From the NCBI GenBank assembly GCA_963663615.1, contig OY760517.1:1860001-1924000 (forward strand): 64,000 nt of DNA. Reading direction: 5' to 3'. The translations under genes were made by a program, and so were the position numbers. This document shows, one piece after another, positions 17,638-28,027 of the stretch. The notes beneath the pieces were generated by a model that was not told where the DNA came from, made no database searches, and was given only the letters and a program-made list of their open reading frames with translations. Position 1 is the first letter of the stretch; each line of letters begins with the position of its first letter. This DNA comes from G963663615 sp963663615. Its GTDB lineage: Bacteria; Bacteroidota; Ignavibacteria; Ignavibacteriales; Melioribacteraceae.

Positions 17638-19385
17638 TAAAGAAAGGCAAAAATATTTATTGCGGAATAGCTGCAGCTCCCGGTATAGCTATTGCAAAAG
17701 CTTACATATATTCAAAGAAAGTTGAAAAAGTAAGCGAAGAAGATATTGATGACGTTAAAGAAGCAGTTGAAAGCTTTAATGCAGCTTTGGATAAATCGCG
17801 TAGCGAATTGCAGAAAATATTTAGTCTTGCTGTCGATAAACTCGGCACAAACAGAGCATCTATTTTTGAAGCTCAAATAATGATTCTTGATGATCCAATA
17901 TTAACAAATACAATTATTGATAGAATAAAAACCGAAAAGAAAATTCCTGATTTTATAGTTGATGACGAGATATCAAAATATCAAAAACTTATGAACCTCT
18001 CAGATACGGAGTATTTGCAGGAAAGGTCTTATGATATTGAAGATATTAAAAACAGAATTATCCGGAATCTACGTAAGCAGAAATGGCAATCCAAAATAAC
18101 TAGTGATGTAATTGTTATTTCCGATTATTTAACTCCTGCTGATACGGTTCTGTTTTCAAGAGTTAACATTAAAGGTTTTGTAACTAACTTTGGTGGATTA
18201 ACATCGCACGCTGCAATTGTTGCTAGGTCACTTAACATACCTGCAACGGTTGGTTTTACTGATGCTACCAAAATAATTAAAAATGAAGACACACTAATTC
18301 TTGATGGTTTTCATGGGCAAGTTATAGTAAACCCTGATGATAATCAGTTAGAATATTATAAAGACAAAATAGAAAAATTAAAGCTTCATGATGAAGAATT
18401 AAGTGAATTGAGAGATAAACCTGCTGTAACAAAAGATGGCAAGGAAATACTACTACAGGCTAATCTTGATTTGAATGAAGAAATTGCACTTGTAATACAA
18501 AATGGTGCGAGCGGTATTGGACTTGTAAGAACAGAACAGATATTTCAGGCATATGATGTTTTTCCTCCTGAAGATGTGCAATTTAAGATTTATCATGATT
18601 TGGCAAAAAAAGTCTATCCTGATAAAATGATTGTAAGAACTCTTGATATTGGGGGCGATAAAGTATTACCAGTTGATGTTAAAGAACCAAATCCATTCCT
18701 TGGCTGGAGGGGAATAAGGTTTTCTTTAGATAACAAGGTAATGTTTAAAACTCAAATTAGAGCTATGTTAAGAGCATCAGTTCTTAAAAATATTAAAATC
18801 ATGGTTCCAATGGTTTCGTCAATCGAGGAAGTACATGAGTTTAAATATCTCGTAAATGAGTGTATGGATGAATTGACAAATGAAGGTGTTAAGTACGATA
18901 AGGATATACCACTTGGTATTATGATTGAGGTGCCATCGGCTGCTGTTATGGCAAGAGATTTTGCAGAAATAGTGGATTTTGTGAGTATTGGAACTAATGA
19001 TTTGATTCAATACCTGCTTGCTGTTGATCGCGGTAATGACATTGTGTCAGGATTATATCAGGAGTTTCATCCTGCTGTAGTAAGAACAATTGCTCATATA
19101 ATTAACTCTGCAAAAGAGAGCAAAAATTGCTCTGTTTCTATGTGTGGAGAAATGGCGGCTGATTTACTTGCTGTTCCATTATTAGTTGGACTTGGACTTG
19201 ACTCACTAAGCGTTTCTGCATCAGCTATTCCAAACATAAAAAGTATAATTAGAAATATAAATTATTCTGAAGTTGAAAAACTTTCTCGTGAATTATTATC
19301 GTTTAATACTTCTAATGAAATAAAAGAAAGATTAGAAACATATTTTTCTGAAAATCTTGAAAGGTATATTTACAAATTTGATTAA
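17634..19385 (+). CDS. ptsI: PTS enzyme I (phosphoenolpyruvate-protein phosphotransferase)
   Basis: Transfers phosphate from PEP to HPr. The 583 residues show the phospho-histidine domain with GGLTSHAAIVARSLNIPA, the PEP-binding barrel with RTLDIGGDKVLP, GWRGIRFSL, and the C-terminal FVSIGTNDLIQYLLAVDR and MCGEMAAD. Full length, with no fused GAF or EIIA domain, so it is not the nitrogen-type EI. The start is TTG 17634, overlapping the ptsH stop. A weak 6-bp inverted repeat (19393-19410) follows the stop. Confidence 0.96.
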   Translation: MIKKGKNIYCGIAAAPGIAIAKAYIYSKKVEKVSEEDIDDVKEAVESFNAALDKSRSELQKIFSLAVDKLGTNRASIFEAQIMILDDPILTNTIIDRIKTEKKIPDFIVDDEISKYQKLMNLSDTEYLQERSYDIEDIKNRIIRNLRKQKWQSKITSDVIVISDYLTPADTVLFSRVNIKGFVTNFGGLTSHAAIVARSLNIPATVGFTDATKIIKNEDTLILDGFHGQVIVNPDDNQLEYYKDKIEKLKLHDEELSELRDKPAVTKDGKEILLQANLDLNEEIALVIQNGASGIGLVRTEQIFQAYDVFPPEDVQFKIYHDLAKKVYPDKMIVRTLDIGGDKVLPVDVKEPNPFLGWRGIRFSLDNKVMFKTQIRAMLRASVLKNIKIMVPMVSSIEEVHEFKYLVNECMDELTNEGVKYDKDIPLGIMIEVPSAAVMARDFAEIVDFVSIGTNDLIQYLLAVDRGNDIVSGLYQEFHPAVVRTIAHIINSAKESKNCSVSMCGEMAADLLAVPLLVGLGLDSLSVSASAIPNIKSIIRNINYSEVEKLSRELLSFNTSNEIKERLETYFSENLERYIYKFD

Positions 19386-19464
19386 CCATATTATGTAATA
19401 TTTTTTACATTGTTTACAGTCTAAATTATTTACACTTTCACTAAAAAACCAAGAAAGCTAATTA

Positions 19465-22278
19465 ATGATCAGACTGAAATATCTTACATTTTCAATACTT
19501 TTCTTCTTAACTGCAAGCACTCAGCTATTCTCCCAATTTTATTTTTTTGGAAGGAACAAGGTTCAGTATGAAGATTTTAACTGGAAGATAATAAAAACTG
19601 ATCATTTCGATATATACTATTATGATGACTTTGAAGAGATTGCGGAAATTGGAGCAGCATACGCTGAAGCTTCATACAAGGATTTAAAGGAGAAGTTTAA
19701 TCATATCGTAGTCCGAAGAATACCCCTCATTTTTTATAATACACATATCCATTTTCAACAAACAAACACACTACCCGGATTTATTCCCGAAGGTGTTGGA
19801 GGATTTTTTGAATTCATAAAGGGTAGGGTAGTTATTCCTTACCTTGGTTCGCTGGATAAATTCAGACACGTTATAAATCATGAACTTGTCCATGTATATA
19901 TGACGAGCATGTTACTTGGGCAAATGAAAAACCACAGAATTCCTGCAGACAGGTTTCCTCCGCTTTGGTTTGTTGAAGGGCTTGCCGAGTTTTGGTCCAC
20001 CGCATGGGATAGTCAAGCTGAAATGATTATGAGAGATGCAGTGTTAAATGATATCTTTCAACCATTAAGAACACTGGACAAGATTAACGGTACATTCCTA
20101 ATGTACAAGGAAGGACAAGCATTCCTTGAATTTGTTGCAGAACGATACGGTGAAGATAAGATATTAAAAATACTTAATAATTTTTGGCGTTTTACAAAGT
20201 TTAAGGATAACCTTGAGTTTTCGATAAATAAAAAATTTGAAGACATTGATAATGAATGGGAATTTTATGTAAAACAAAAATACTTCCCATTATATGCAAA
20301 CAGAGTTCCGCACTCGGCTACCTCAAATAAATTAACGAATAAAGGATTCAATTTTTCGCCTGAGTATTATAAAAACGGTGACGATGAATATTTGGTTTAT
20401 ATCGGTAATCATAATGGTTATACATCAGTTTTTAGAACAAAACTTAATTTATCTGATATTGATGAACAAAAAACAGAAGTATTGATTCGCGGAGAAAAGG
20501 AAGATGTATTTGAAACCTTTCATTTGCTTGTACCTTCACTTACACTTTCAAGAGATAGAAAGCTTGCATTTATTACAAAATCAAAAGAATCAGATGTAAT
20601 TCATCTATATAGTCTGGATGAAAATGAGATTATTGAAACTATCAGATTTGATAATTTAATATCTATAACCTCACCTTCATATAGCTATAAATCCGAAAAA
20701 CTTGTTTTTTCAGCAACTGATGCTCAAGGATTTAATGATATTTATGAATATGAACTATCAACAAAAACCATCAATAGAATTACAAATGATTATTATGAAG
20801 ATGCAGACCCTGTATATAACAAAGATTCCGATAAAATATATTTTGTGAGTGACCGAACAGAAGGGAAATATGAAGGACGTAAAAATTTATTCATGCATGA
20901 TTTAGCTACTCATAAAACAAAATACGTTACATACATGGATGCAGATATAAGCAATCCGGATTTCAATTTGGATTATACTCAATTATTCTTTACGTCCAAC
21001 TATGATGGTATTGATAATATTTACAAGCTTAATAACTATAAAACACCGGAATCTGCAATAAGAGTAACTGATTTCGTCAATAGCGTTTTTGAATTTAATT
21101 TAATCGATTCAACACGATTAGTTTATTCCGGTTTCGAAAAATTTTCTTTCCAGTTTTATATTACAGAATTGGAAAACATTTTAGAGACTGATACTATTAA
21201 ATTTGATTATAGTAATATCGGTTTACCTTGGAATCCTGCAAAGATAATGTTAAAGTCAGAGTCTGAACAGTTGAAGTATGAAAAGGAATATTCACTTGAT
21301 TATGCTATAAGTCAGGTTATTACGGACCCTGTTTACGGTACACGTGGTGGTGCTATAATGACTATTAGCGATTTAATGGGAAATGATCGTTACTTATTTA
21401 TGATGTATAACACCGCCGAAGTAACCAGCGATGTACTCAAGAGTTTTAATTTGGCATTAACCAGGGTAAATTATTCAAAACGAACAAACTTTGGTTATGG
21501 AATATTTAATTTTAGCGGTAGAAGATATGATCTTCGGGAATCTGATGAGTTCTTTTACGAAAGGAGTTTTGGCACAAGTTTTTCTTTTTTATATCCTTTC
21601 TCAAGCTTTAACAGGTTGGAAGCAAACTTAACTGTTGCTAATACCAATAAGGAAGTACCTGAAGATATGTTTATATCTAGTAAAGCTTTGCTTGTTTCCA
21701 ATACCATATCTTTTGTGCATGATAACAGCTTATGGGGTCCAACTGGTCCTCTTGACGGATCGCGTTTCAGGTTGCTGGTTGGATATACCAGTGATCTAAA
21801 GTATAGTAACACAAATTATTATTCCCTAATTGCAGATTACAGAAAATATCTTCGTTTATCACTAAAATCGAGTTTGGCAATACGTACTTCTTTGTATTAT
21901 AATGATGGTAAGGATGCAAGACGTTATTTGGCAGGTGGCAGTTGGGATTTAAGAGGGTGGAGGCGTTGGTCTGTTCGCGGCGAAAAGCTATGGGTTTCTT
22001 CTGTTGAATTTCGATTCCCTCTTATTGATCAGTTTTATATAAAATTCCCATTATTCGGACTTGGATTTACAAGTATTCGTGGTGCAGCGTTCTTTGATGC
22101 CGGTGGTGCCTGGGACAATGATTATAAGGAAACATTAGGTTCAATAGGTGGTGGTATCAGGTTTAATTTCCTAAATGCTATAGTATTTAGATACGATGTT
22201 GGTAAAAAAATTGAGAATAAATTTTCAACATTACAGAAGGGATTGTTTTATCAATTTTTCTTTGGGGTTGATTTTTGA
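19465..22278 (+). CDS. Outer-membrane protein: gluzincin peptidase domain + TolB-like propeller + D15-type barrel
   Basis: 937 residues with a signal peptide (LTFSILFFLTASTQLFSQ). Residues about 25-270 are a metallopeptidase-like domain with zinc motif H139-E-L-V-H143 and WFVEGLAEFW (E171), the MA-clan layout. Residues about 300-570 carry repeated TolB/PD40-type blades (e.g. ITNDYYEDADPVYNKDSDK). The C-terminal 300 residues are beta-rich and end with RGAAFFDAGGAWDN and a terminal aromatic (GVDF), like the Omp85/D15 surface-antigen barrel. The order is known in FCB bacteria but no function is established. The next gene overlaps by 4 nt. Confidence 0.75.
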   Translation: MIRLKYLTFSILFFLTASTQLFSQFYFFGRNKVQYEDFNWKIIKTDHFDIYYYDDFEEIAEIGAAYAEASYKDLKEKFNHIVVRRIPLIFYNTHIHFQQTNTLPGFIPEGVGGFFEFIKGRVVIPYLGSLDKFRHVINHELVHVYMTSMLLGQMKNHRIPADRFPPLWFVEGLAEFWSTAWDSQAEMIMRDAVLNDIFQPLRTLDKINGTFLMYKEGQAFLEFVAERYGEDKILKILNNFWRFTKFKDNLEFSINKKFEDIDNEWEFYVKQKYFPLYANRVPHSATSNKLTNKGFNFSPEYYKNGDDEYLVYIGNHNGYTSVFRTKLNLSDIDEQKTEVLIRGEKEDVFETFHLLVPSLTLSRDRKLAFITKSKESDVIHLYSLDENEIIETIRFDNLISITSPSYSYKSEKLVFSATDAQGFNDIYEYELSTKTINRITNDYYEDADPVYNKDSDKIYFVSDRTEGKYEGRKNLFMHDLATHKTKYVTYMDADISNPDFNLDYTQLFFTSNYDGIDNIYKLNNYKTPESAIRVTDFVNSVFEFNLIDSTRLVYSGFEKFSFQFYITELENILETDTIKFDYSNIGLPWNPAKIMLKSESEQLKYEKEYSLDYAISQVITDPVYGTRGGAIMTISDLMGNDRYLFMMYNTAEVTSDVLKSFNLALTRVNYSKRTNFGYGIFNFSGRRYDLRESDEFFYERSFGTSFSFLYPFSSFNRLEANLTVANTNKEVPEDMFISSKALLVSNTISFVHDNSLWGPTGPLDGSRFRLLVGYTSDLKYSNTNYYSLIADYRKYLRLSLKSSLAIRTSLYYNDGKDARRYLAGGSWDLRGWRRWSVRGEKLWVSSVEFRFPLIDQFYIKFPLFGLGFTSIRGAAFFDAGGAWDNDYKETLGSIGGGIRFNFLNAIVFRYDVGKKIENKFSTLQKGLFYQFFFGVDF

Positions 22279-23405
22279 GAAAGTCATTTTACATATTGTT
22301 GATTTTATTAAACTCATGCTATGCACCATTAAAATTTTATAATTATAATTATAACGATATGAAGGTGCCGTATTTTGGATATAACGAAAGTAGAAACCAT
22401 TTTATTGATGAAATATTACCTGATTCTCTTTCAATTAAATGGGAGAGAGAAGGGTATGGGTCTTTGAATAATATTGGCTTTACCATAGTTGATGACAAAA
22501 TGATTTACGGTGATCTCTCCGGTAGAGTATATAATATAAACATTGAAAATGGAAAAACTCTTAATGACTCAAAAAACAAAGGAGCCATTACTACAAATGT
22601 TTTATCACTAAAAAACAAACTTATATATATACTTAATGATCATAAGGAGCTTTATTCAACTATTATTGTTCATAATATAAATACCAATAAAGTATTGTAT
22701 GAACATGAAATTACCGGCGGAATAAATAATCAGCCAATTATTTATAATGAAGAAGTTTTGATAGTTTCCGATAGAGGTGAGATAATAAATCTTGATGCAC
22801 TTGGAAATATCAAGAATACAATTGAGACTAATTCTACGGTTAGTTCGGCACCAGCAATATGGAAAGATAATATTGTGTTTTGTAATGATGAAGGCAATAT
22901 TCTAATTTATAATACTGATAAGTTAGAATATAAATCATTTCAAATAGCGGACACTGTACTAAATAGTGTAGTTGTTGATGAGGATAACATTATCACCTCA
23001 TCATATGGGGGAGAAGTTATTAGCTGTAATATTGAAAAACAAGAACTTAACTGGAAAACTAATGTTGGGGATCGTTTTTTTTCTTCTCCAACTTTTGATG
23101 ATAAATCAGTATATATTGGTAATTTAAACGGTATTTTATACGTGTTTGAAAAAGAATCCGGTAAAGTTAGCTGGAAGTATGATTCGAAAGGATTAATAAA
23201 CACTCCTGTATTGGTATTCAACAATAAAATTGTATTGAACAATCTTGCGAAAGAGATACTTATCTTGGATAAACACACACATGCTATATCATCCAGTATC
23301 AAAGTTTCAGGAAGACCAAGAATAACACCTTTTTGCTATAATGAAACTTTATATGTTGGATATGACAAAGGTATTATTAGAGCTTATGAGTTTGTCTATG
23401 AGTAA
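22275..23405 (+). CDS. Outer-membrane lipoprotein with PQQ-type propeller (BamB-like)
   Basis: A 376-residue protein whose N terminus has a lipoprotein signal (ILLILLNSC, Cys15) and whose body is a PQQ-like beta-propeller: repeats of the kind GDLSGRVYNINIENGKT, GGEVISCNIEKQELNWKT and GNLNGILYVFEKESGKVSWK. This is the fold of BamB, the lipoprotein that helps BamA. It directly overlaps the Omp85-like gene (TTG start inside the previous stop), so a BamB-like partner role is a reasonable inference, but sequence alone does not separate it from other PQQ propellers. Confidence 0.72.
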   Translation: MRKSFYILLILLNSCYAPLKFYNYNYNDMKVPYFGYNESRNHFIDEILPDSLSIKWEREGYGSLNNIGFTIVDDKMIYGDLSGRVYNINIENGKTLNDSKNKGAITTNVLSLKNKLIYILNDHKELYSTIIVHNINTNKVLYEHEITGGINNQPIIYNEEVLIVSDRGEIINLDALGNIKNTIETNSTVSSAPAIWKDNIVFCNDEGNILIYNTDKLEYKSFQIADTVLNSVVVDEDNIITSSYGGEVISCNIEKQELNWKTNVGDRFFSSPTFDDKSVYIGNLNGILYVFEKESGKVSWKYDSKGLINTPVLVFNNKIVLNNLAKEILILDKHTHAISSSIKVSGRPRITPFCYNETLYVGYDKGIIRAYEFVYE

Positions 23406-24099
23406 AATATTTTTCATTTTATTTATAATAGCATCTGTAGGATTAGGACAAACCGTAAAATTAACGATTAGCAGTAATAGTCCTGATGCAGGTATATTTA
23501 TAAATGGTAAACTAGTTGGTCAAACTTCTGTAATACTTCAAGTTGAGCAGCATAAAAAATATGCAATTTCAATCAAGGAAGACATTTTACAGTATAATTC
23601 TCAAATAATTAATGATACCATTCATGTAAGTGACACCAATATAAACAAACATTATACATTCAAAAAGTCAAAATATCTTACCACTTATCCATCAAATGTT
23701 ACAGTACAAAGGAATAACCAGATTATTGGAAAAACTCCTTTATTCCTGAACGATATTTCCGGCAATATTCTACTTTTTAAAACTGGCTATTCTAGTCAAT
23801 CAATTAGTTATGCTCAAATTAACAATATTCCGATAAGATTGGAACCTGTTAAAATACAGAAAGAAGTGAAGTTTACTGATACAATTTGGTTTAAAGTATT
23901 TTTGGGAAGTGCAGTTGTATTAGGAGGAACCGCAGCATATTATAAAATACGTGCTGACGATAATTATGATTCCTACCTTCAGACAGGTAATCAGGCATTT
24001 AAAGACAAAACTGATGATTACGATATGATAAGTGGTATTGCGTTTGGACTTTTGCAGATTAATTTTGGTTATTTAATTTATGGGTTTGTAACAGAATAG
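23398..24099 (+). CDS. PEGA-domain membrane protein
   Basis: A 233-residue protein with a signal-like N terminus (KIFFILFIIASVGLGQ). Two PEGA-like repeats follow: SSNSPDAGIFINGKLVGQTS and TYPSNVTVQRNNQIIGKTPL. The C-terminal region has a hydrophobic helix (VFLGSAVVLGGTAAYYKI) and a second weaker one. PEGA domains are surface or periplasmic beta folds of unclear role. ATG 23398 is chosen because it gives a proper signal sequence and overlaps the previous stop by 8 nt; a longer start would run inside that gene. It ends the operon, facing polA. Confidence 0.72.
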   Translation: MSKIFFILFIIASVGLGQTVKLTISSNSPDAGIFINGKLVGQTSVILQVEQHKKYAISIKEDILQYNSQIINDTIHVSDTNINKHYTFKKSKYLTTYPSNVTVQRNNQIIGKTPLFLNDISGNILLFKTGYSSQSISYAQINNIPIRLEPVKIQKEVKFTDTIWFKVFLGSAVVLGGTAAYYKIRADDNYDSYLQTGNQAFKDKTDDYDMISGIAFGLLQINFGYLIYGFVTE

Positions 24100-24121
24100 G
24101 GAGGACATTTAAAGCCCTCCC
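24099..24121. terminator. Possible hairpin terminator between convergent genes
   Basis: GGGAGG (24099-24104) pairs with CCTCCC (24116-24121) over an 11-nt loop, between the stops of the PEGA gene and polA. The stem is GC-rich but no T tract follows on either strand, so it is only a weak candidate. Confidence 0.35.
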
Positions 24122-24127
24122 ATAAAA

Positions 24128-26890
24128 CTAATGGGCAACAAGCCAGTTATCACCTGTACCATATTCCACTTTAACTGGGACATTAAGTGGCATAGCTTCT
24201 TCCATCCCCTTAACCACAAGTTCAGTAACCTCATCAAGTTCTTCCTTAAGTACATCAAGAACAAGTTCATCATGAACCTGCAAAACTATTTTAGATTTTA
24301 GATTCTTTTCGTTTAGTCGGTTAAATACATTTATCATCGCAAGTTTTATCATATCAGCAGCTGAGCCCTGAATAGGCATATTTATAGCAATACGCTCCTC
24401 ACCACTTCTAACAACATTGTTTTTGCTATTTATATTTTTAAGGTATCTTCTTCTTCCCAGAAGAGTCTCAGCATATCCTTTTTCTCTAGATTGTTCAATA
24501 GAGCTTTCAATATACCCCTTTACTTTTGAGAATGTTTCAAAATATGTGTCTATTATTTCTTTTGCGTGTTTTTGGGTTATTCCCAGTCTTGTTTTTAAAC
24601 CGAACGGACCTATACCGTAAAGTATTCCAAAATTTACTTCCTTGGCTTTTCTACGCATATCAGAAGTAACCTCATCCGGTGAAACCTGAAATACCTTTGC
24701 CGCCGTACTCCGGTGAATATCCTCTCCATCAATAAATGCTTTCATTAAATTTTCATCACCGCAAATACTAGCCATAATTCTAAGTTCTATTTGGCTGTAA
24801 TCGGCACTTAACAAAGTATGATTATCATCAGTTGGAATAAAAGCTTCTCTAATCTTTTTGCCATATTCTGTTCTAATTGGAATATTTTGCAAGTTAGGAT
24901 CATTAGAAGAAAGTCTGCCAGTTGATGCGACTGTTTGGTTAAAGGTGGTATGTATTTTACCAGTTAAAGGATTAACAAGTTTTGGTAGCGAATCAGTATA
25001 AGTAGATTTCAACTTTGTATATTGACGATAATCGAGTAATATATCAACAATATCGTGTTTGCCTTTTAATGACTCAAGTGACCTTGCATCTGTTGAATAA
25101 CCTGTTTTAGTTTTTTTTGTATTTGGCAAACCAAGTTTGTCAAATAATATTTTTTGTAATTGCTGGGTTGAATTAATATTAAACTCTTCTCCAGCAATAT
25201 CGTAGATATTTTTAGTATAGTTTATAAGCAATAAGTCCAACTCATTACTTAACTCTTTCATTTTTGATATATTGAGCTTTATTCCTGTTCGTTCAATATC
25301 TTCAAGAACTGGTACGAGAGGGAATTCAATATCGTAAGCAATCTTTTCAAGCTTCTCTTCTTTTATGACCTCATTAAGCTTGTTATAAAGTCTAAGTGTA
25401 ATATCAGCATCTTCACAAGCATAGTTAGTTAGAGTCTTAAGATCAGCCTCAAAAACTTTCTCGGGAGTTTTTTTGGATTCAATTACTGCAGTTAGAGGAA
25501 TTGTTTCATAATTAAGATATGATTTAGCCAGTTCATCCATGCCATGTTTTACATCTGGGTCAATTACATAACTGGCAAGCATGGTATCAAAAGTAAAACC
25601 AGTAACATTGATGTTATATTTTCTTAAAACAGCAATATCATATTTACCATTTTGACAAATTTTACCAACATTTTCATTTTCAAAAAGGGGTTTGAATAAC
25701 TCAACAAACTTCGTAATACTCAATCGGTCTGAAAGATCAGTTTGAAAGAATCCACCTTCTCTATCAGTTTCCGGATCAACAGGAACAAACCATGCTTCTT
25801 TTTCCTTTATTGAAAAAGAAGCACCTGCAAGATTAAGCACGAAAGTATCCAACCCGTCTGTTTCGGTATCAAATACAAACCATTTGTTCTTTTCAAGAAT
25901 ATTCACAAGTTTTTTTACGTCTGTTTCAGATACTACTAATTTGTAATCCGTATTGCTTTCATCAAATACGTTTGTTGTATCTTCCGGTTCCTCAATATCC
26001 ATCTCCATTTCAGGATCAAAAAATTTAACCAGTCTTTCAGGGAAGTATTTCAATTCAAGTTCACTGAATATAGCCAGCAGTTTTTCAATATCAGGTTTAT
26101 TGAAAACAAATCTTTTTAAGTCATATTCGTAATCATCTTCTTTAACTATTGTAGCCAGCTTTTTCGAAAGGAATGCATTCTCCTTATCGTTCAAAAGTTT
26201 AGTTTGAACACCTTTCTTTTCAATATTCTCAATATTATTGTAAATATCTTCCAACGAACCAAATTGTTGAATTAAAGGAGTAGCTGATTTTTCACCAATT
26301 CCCTTTACACCGGGTATATCATCAGATTTATCTCCAATAAGAGCCAGATAATCAACCATATATTCCGGACCAAATCCATAAATTTCTTTAGTCTTTTCAA
26401 CATCAATAATTTCAAGATCATCATTTTTACCAGCTTTGGCAATTTTTATGTTCTCGGTAACAAGTTGAACATAATCCTTATCGGGAGTAACACAATAAAC
26501 TTCATATTCATTTTGTTCGGCATCATTTGCTATTATTCCAATAAGATCATCTGCTTCCAAACCTGGTTTAATAACAATTGGTATGTTAAATGCCTCAATA
26601 ATTTCTTTTATTCTTCCCAATTGGGGTACCATATCATCCGGCATTTCAGAACGGCTTGATTTGTAACCTTCATACATCTCATGACGAAAAGTTTTTTCTC
26701 TTGAATCAAAAGCCACAGCAACATATTGTGGTTTTAGCTTTTCTATAATTCTAAAAAACTGACTCATAAAGCCAAAAACAGCCGAAGTAGGTTCACCTTT
26801 TGAATTACTTAGCGGGCGGTTAATAAATGCAAAATATCCTTTGTAAGCTAACGCAAGGGCATCAACTAAAACAATTCTTTTTTTACTCAT
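24128..26890 (-). CDS. polA: DNA polymerase I
   Basis: Full-length 920-residue repair and replication polymerase. The N-terminal 290 residues are the 5'-3' nuclease (LVDALALAYKGYFAF, LEADDLIGIIAN, GDKSDDIPGVKGIG). The 3'-5' exonuclease is intact: FDTETDGLDTF (Exo I), NGKYDIAVLRKYN (Exo II), YACEDADITLRLY (Exo III). The polymerase has motif A LLSADYSQIELRI and motif C LQVHDELVLDV. All three activities are expected. A monocistronic - strand gene, divergent from the 26998 gene, with about 107 nt between them that must hold both promoters. Confidence 0.98.
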   Translation of the reverse strand: MSKKRIVLVDALALAYKGYFAFINRPLSNSKGEPTSAVFGFMSQFFRIIEKLKPQYVAVAFDSREKTFRHEMYEGYKSSRSEMPDDMVPQLGRIKEIIEAFNIPIVIKPGLEADDLIGIIANDAEQNEYEVYCVTPDKDYVQLVTENIKIAKAGKNDDLEIIDVEKTKEIYGFGPEYMVDYLALIGDKSDDIPGVKGIGEKSATPLIQQFGSLEDIYNNIENIEKKGVQTKLLNDKENAFLSKKLATIVKEDDYEYDLKRFVFNKPDIEKLLAIFSELELKYFPERLVKFFDPEMEMDIEEPEDTTNVFDESNTDYKLVVSETDVKKLVNILEKNKWFVFDTETDGLDTFVLNLAGASFSIKEKEAWFVPVDPETDREGGFFQTDLSDRLSITKFVELFKPLFENENVGKICQNGKYDIAVLRKYNINVTGFTFDTMLASYVIDPDVKHGMDELAKSYLNYETIPLTAVIESKKTPEKVFEADLKTLTNYACEDADITLRLYNKLNEVIKEEKLEKIAYDIEFPLVPVLEDIERTGIKLNISKMKELSNELDLLLINYTKNIYDIAGEEFNINSTQQLQKILFDKLGLPNTKKTKTGYSTDARSLESLKGKHDIVDILLDYRQYTKLKSTYTDSLPKLVNPLTGKIHTTFNQTVASTGRLSSNDPNLQNIPIRTEYGKKIREAFIPTDDNHTLLSADYSQIELRIMASICGDENLMKAFIDGEDIHRSTAAKVFQVSPDEVTSDMRRKAKEVNFGILYGIGPFGLKTRLGITQKHAKEIIDTYFETFSKVKGYIESSIEQSREKGYAETLLGRRRYLKNINSKNNVVRSGEERIAINMPIQGSAADMIKLAMINVFNRLNEKNLKSKIVLQVHDELVLDVLKEELDEVTELVVKGMEEAMPLNVPVKVEYGTGDNWLVAH

Positions 26891-26997
26891 ATATCCTCAT
26901 AAATCTGGAATTTATATCCGTTTTTTGTTTAAGCAAGTTAAAAATATTTAGTATTTTTTAAACAATAAAATTTATAATAAACCATACGGGGTTAATT

Positions 26998-28023
26998 TTG
27001 AAAAGAATATTTTTACTTATGTCTGCTTTTCTTTTAATATCCACATCTATCAGTTGCCAGGAAAATAAACCAGATACTCTATTTATAGCTTCATGGAATG
27101 TAGAAAATCTATTTGATACCACTGATGATGCAAATAAAAAAGATGAAGAATTTTTGCCCGACGGTAAAAAGAATTGGACTAAAGAGAGATTCGAACAAAA
27201 AATAGATAATCTTGCAAAGGTTATTAGTGAAATGAATGGCGGAAATGGTCCTGATCTTATGGCTTTTCAGGAAGTTGAAAATGAAGTTTGTGCAAAAGCC
27301 CTTACAAATGAGTTGGATACAGATAAATATAACTATATATTCCATGAAGGGCCGGATAAAAGGGGAATAGATAATTTTATTATATATGACAAATCAAAGT
27401 TTAAATTTATTAGTAAAAAAGGTTTATCTGTTGTTTTGCCTGATGAATATCCAACAAGAGATATTTTGTATGCTAAATTTTGCACCACTGATGGTGATAC
27501 ACTAAATGTATTTGTGAATCACTGGCCATCACGCTGGGGCGGACAGGAAAAATCGGAGCCTAACAGATTAGCTGCTGCCCATAAATTAAGTAAGTTCCTA
27601 AAAGAGAATATTTTTTGCACTACTACTTCAGGTGCAATAATACTGGGTGATTTCAATGATGAAACCGATAATAAATCTATTTCGGAAATATTGGGAGCAA
27701 AACCTGTAAAGTGTGGTATAACAAACAGAACCATAGGATTAACAAACCTTGCAAGTGTTTATGATCAGAAAGAATTGGGTTCTTATTTATATAAACAAAA
27801 ATGGAATATGCTTGATCAAATAATTATATCGGACAACTTGTTAATGAATAACAATTTTTCCTATATTTGTAGCTCTTTTGAAATAATAAAACCTGCATAT
27901 ATGGTTACTAAAAGCGGGTATTACAAAGGATCTGCCGCACCAACATATGGCGGCAAAAAATATCTTGGTGGTTACAGCGATCATTTCCCTGTAAGTGCAA
28001 AGTTCTTAAATAAAGAGAATTAG
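26998..28023 (+). CDS. Secreted endonuclease/exonuclease/phosphatase-fold lipoprotein
   Basis: A 341-residue protein with a lipoprotein-type signal (LLMSAFLLISTSISC). The rest is the EEP fold: IASWNVENLFDTTDD at the start, LMAFQEVEN (catalytic Glu), NVFVNHWPSRWGG, IILGDFND and GYSDHFPVSAKF (the final Asp-His). These are all the catalytic positions of the DNase I-like family. It could be an extracellular nuclease or a phosphodiesterase. The start is TTG 26998; a poor GGGG sequence lies 8 nt upstream. It stands alone, followed by a hairpin. Confidence 0.85.
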   Translation: MKRIFLLMSAFLLISTSISCQENKPDTLFIASWNVENLFDTTDDANKKDEEFLPDGKKNWTKERFEQKIDNLAKVISEMNGGNGPDLMAFQEVENEVCAKALTNELDTDKYNYIFHEGPDKRGIDNFIIYDKSKFKFISKKGLSVVLPDEYPTRDILYAKFCTTDGDTLNVFVNHWPSRWGGQEKSEPNRLAAAHKLSKFLKENIFCTTTSGAIILGDFNDETDNKSISEILGAKPVKCGITNRTIGLTNLASVYDQKELGSYLYKQKWNMLDQIIISDNLLMNNNFSYICSSFEIIKPAYMVTKSGYYKGSAAPTYGGKKYLGGYSDHFPVSAKFLNKEN

Positions 28024-28027
28024 TAGG

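Noticed and set aside
19393..19410. Short inverted repeat ATGTAA/TTACAT after ptsI
   Set aside because: Only 6 bp, with A/T-only loop and no clean T tract, so I do not call it a terminator.
22940..23302. Antisense ORF of 120 residues inside the propeller gene
   Set aside because: Shadow frame of the repeated propeller sequence.
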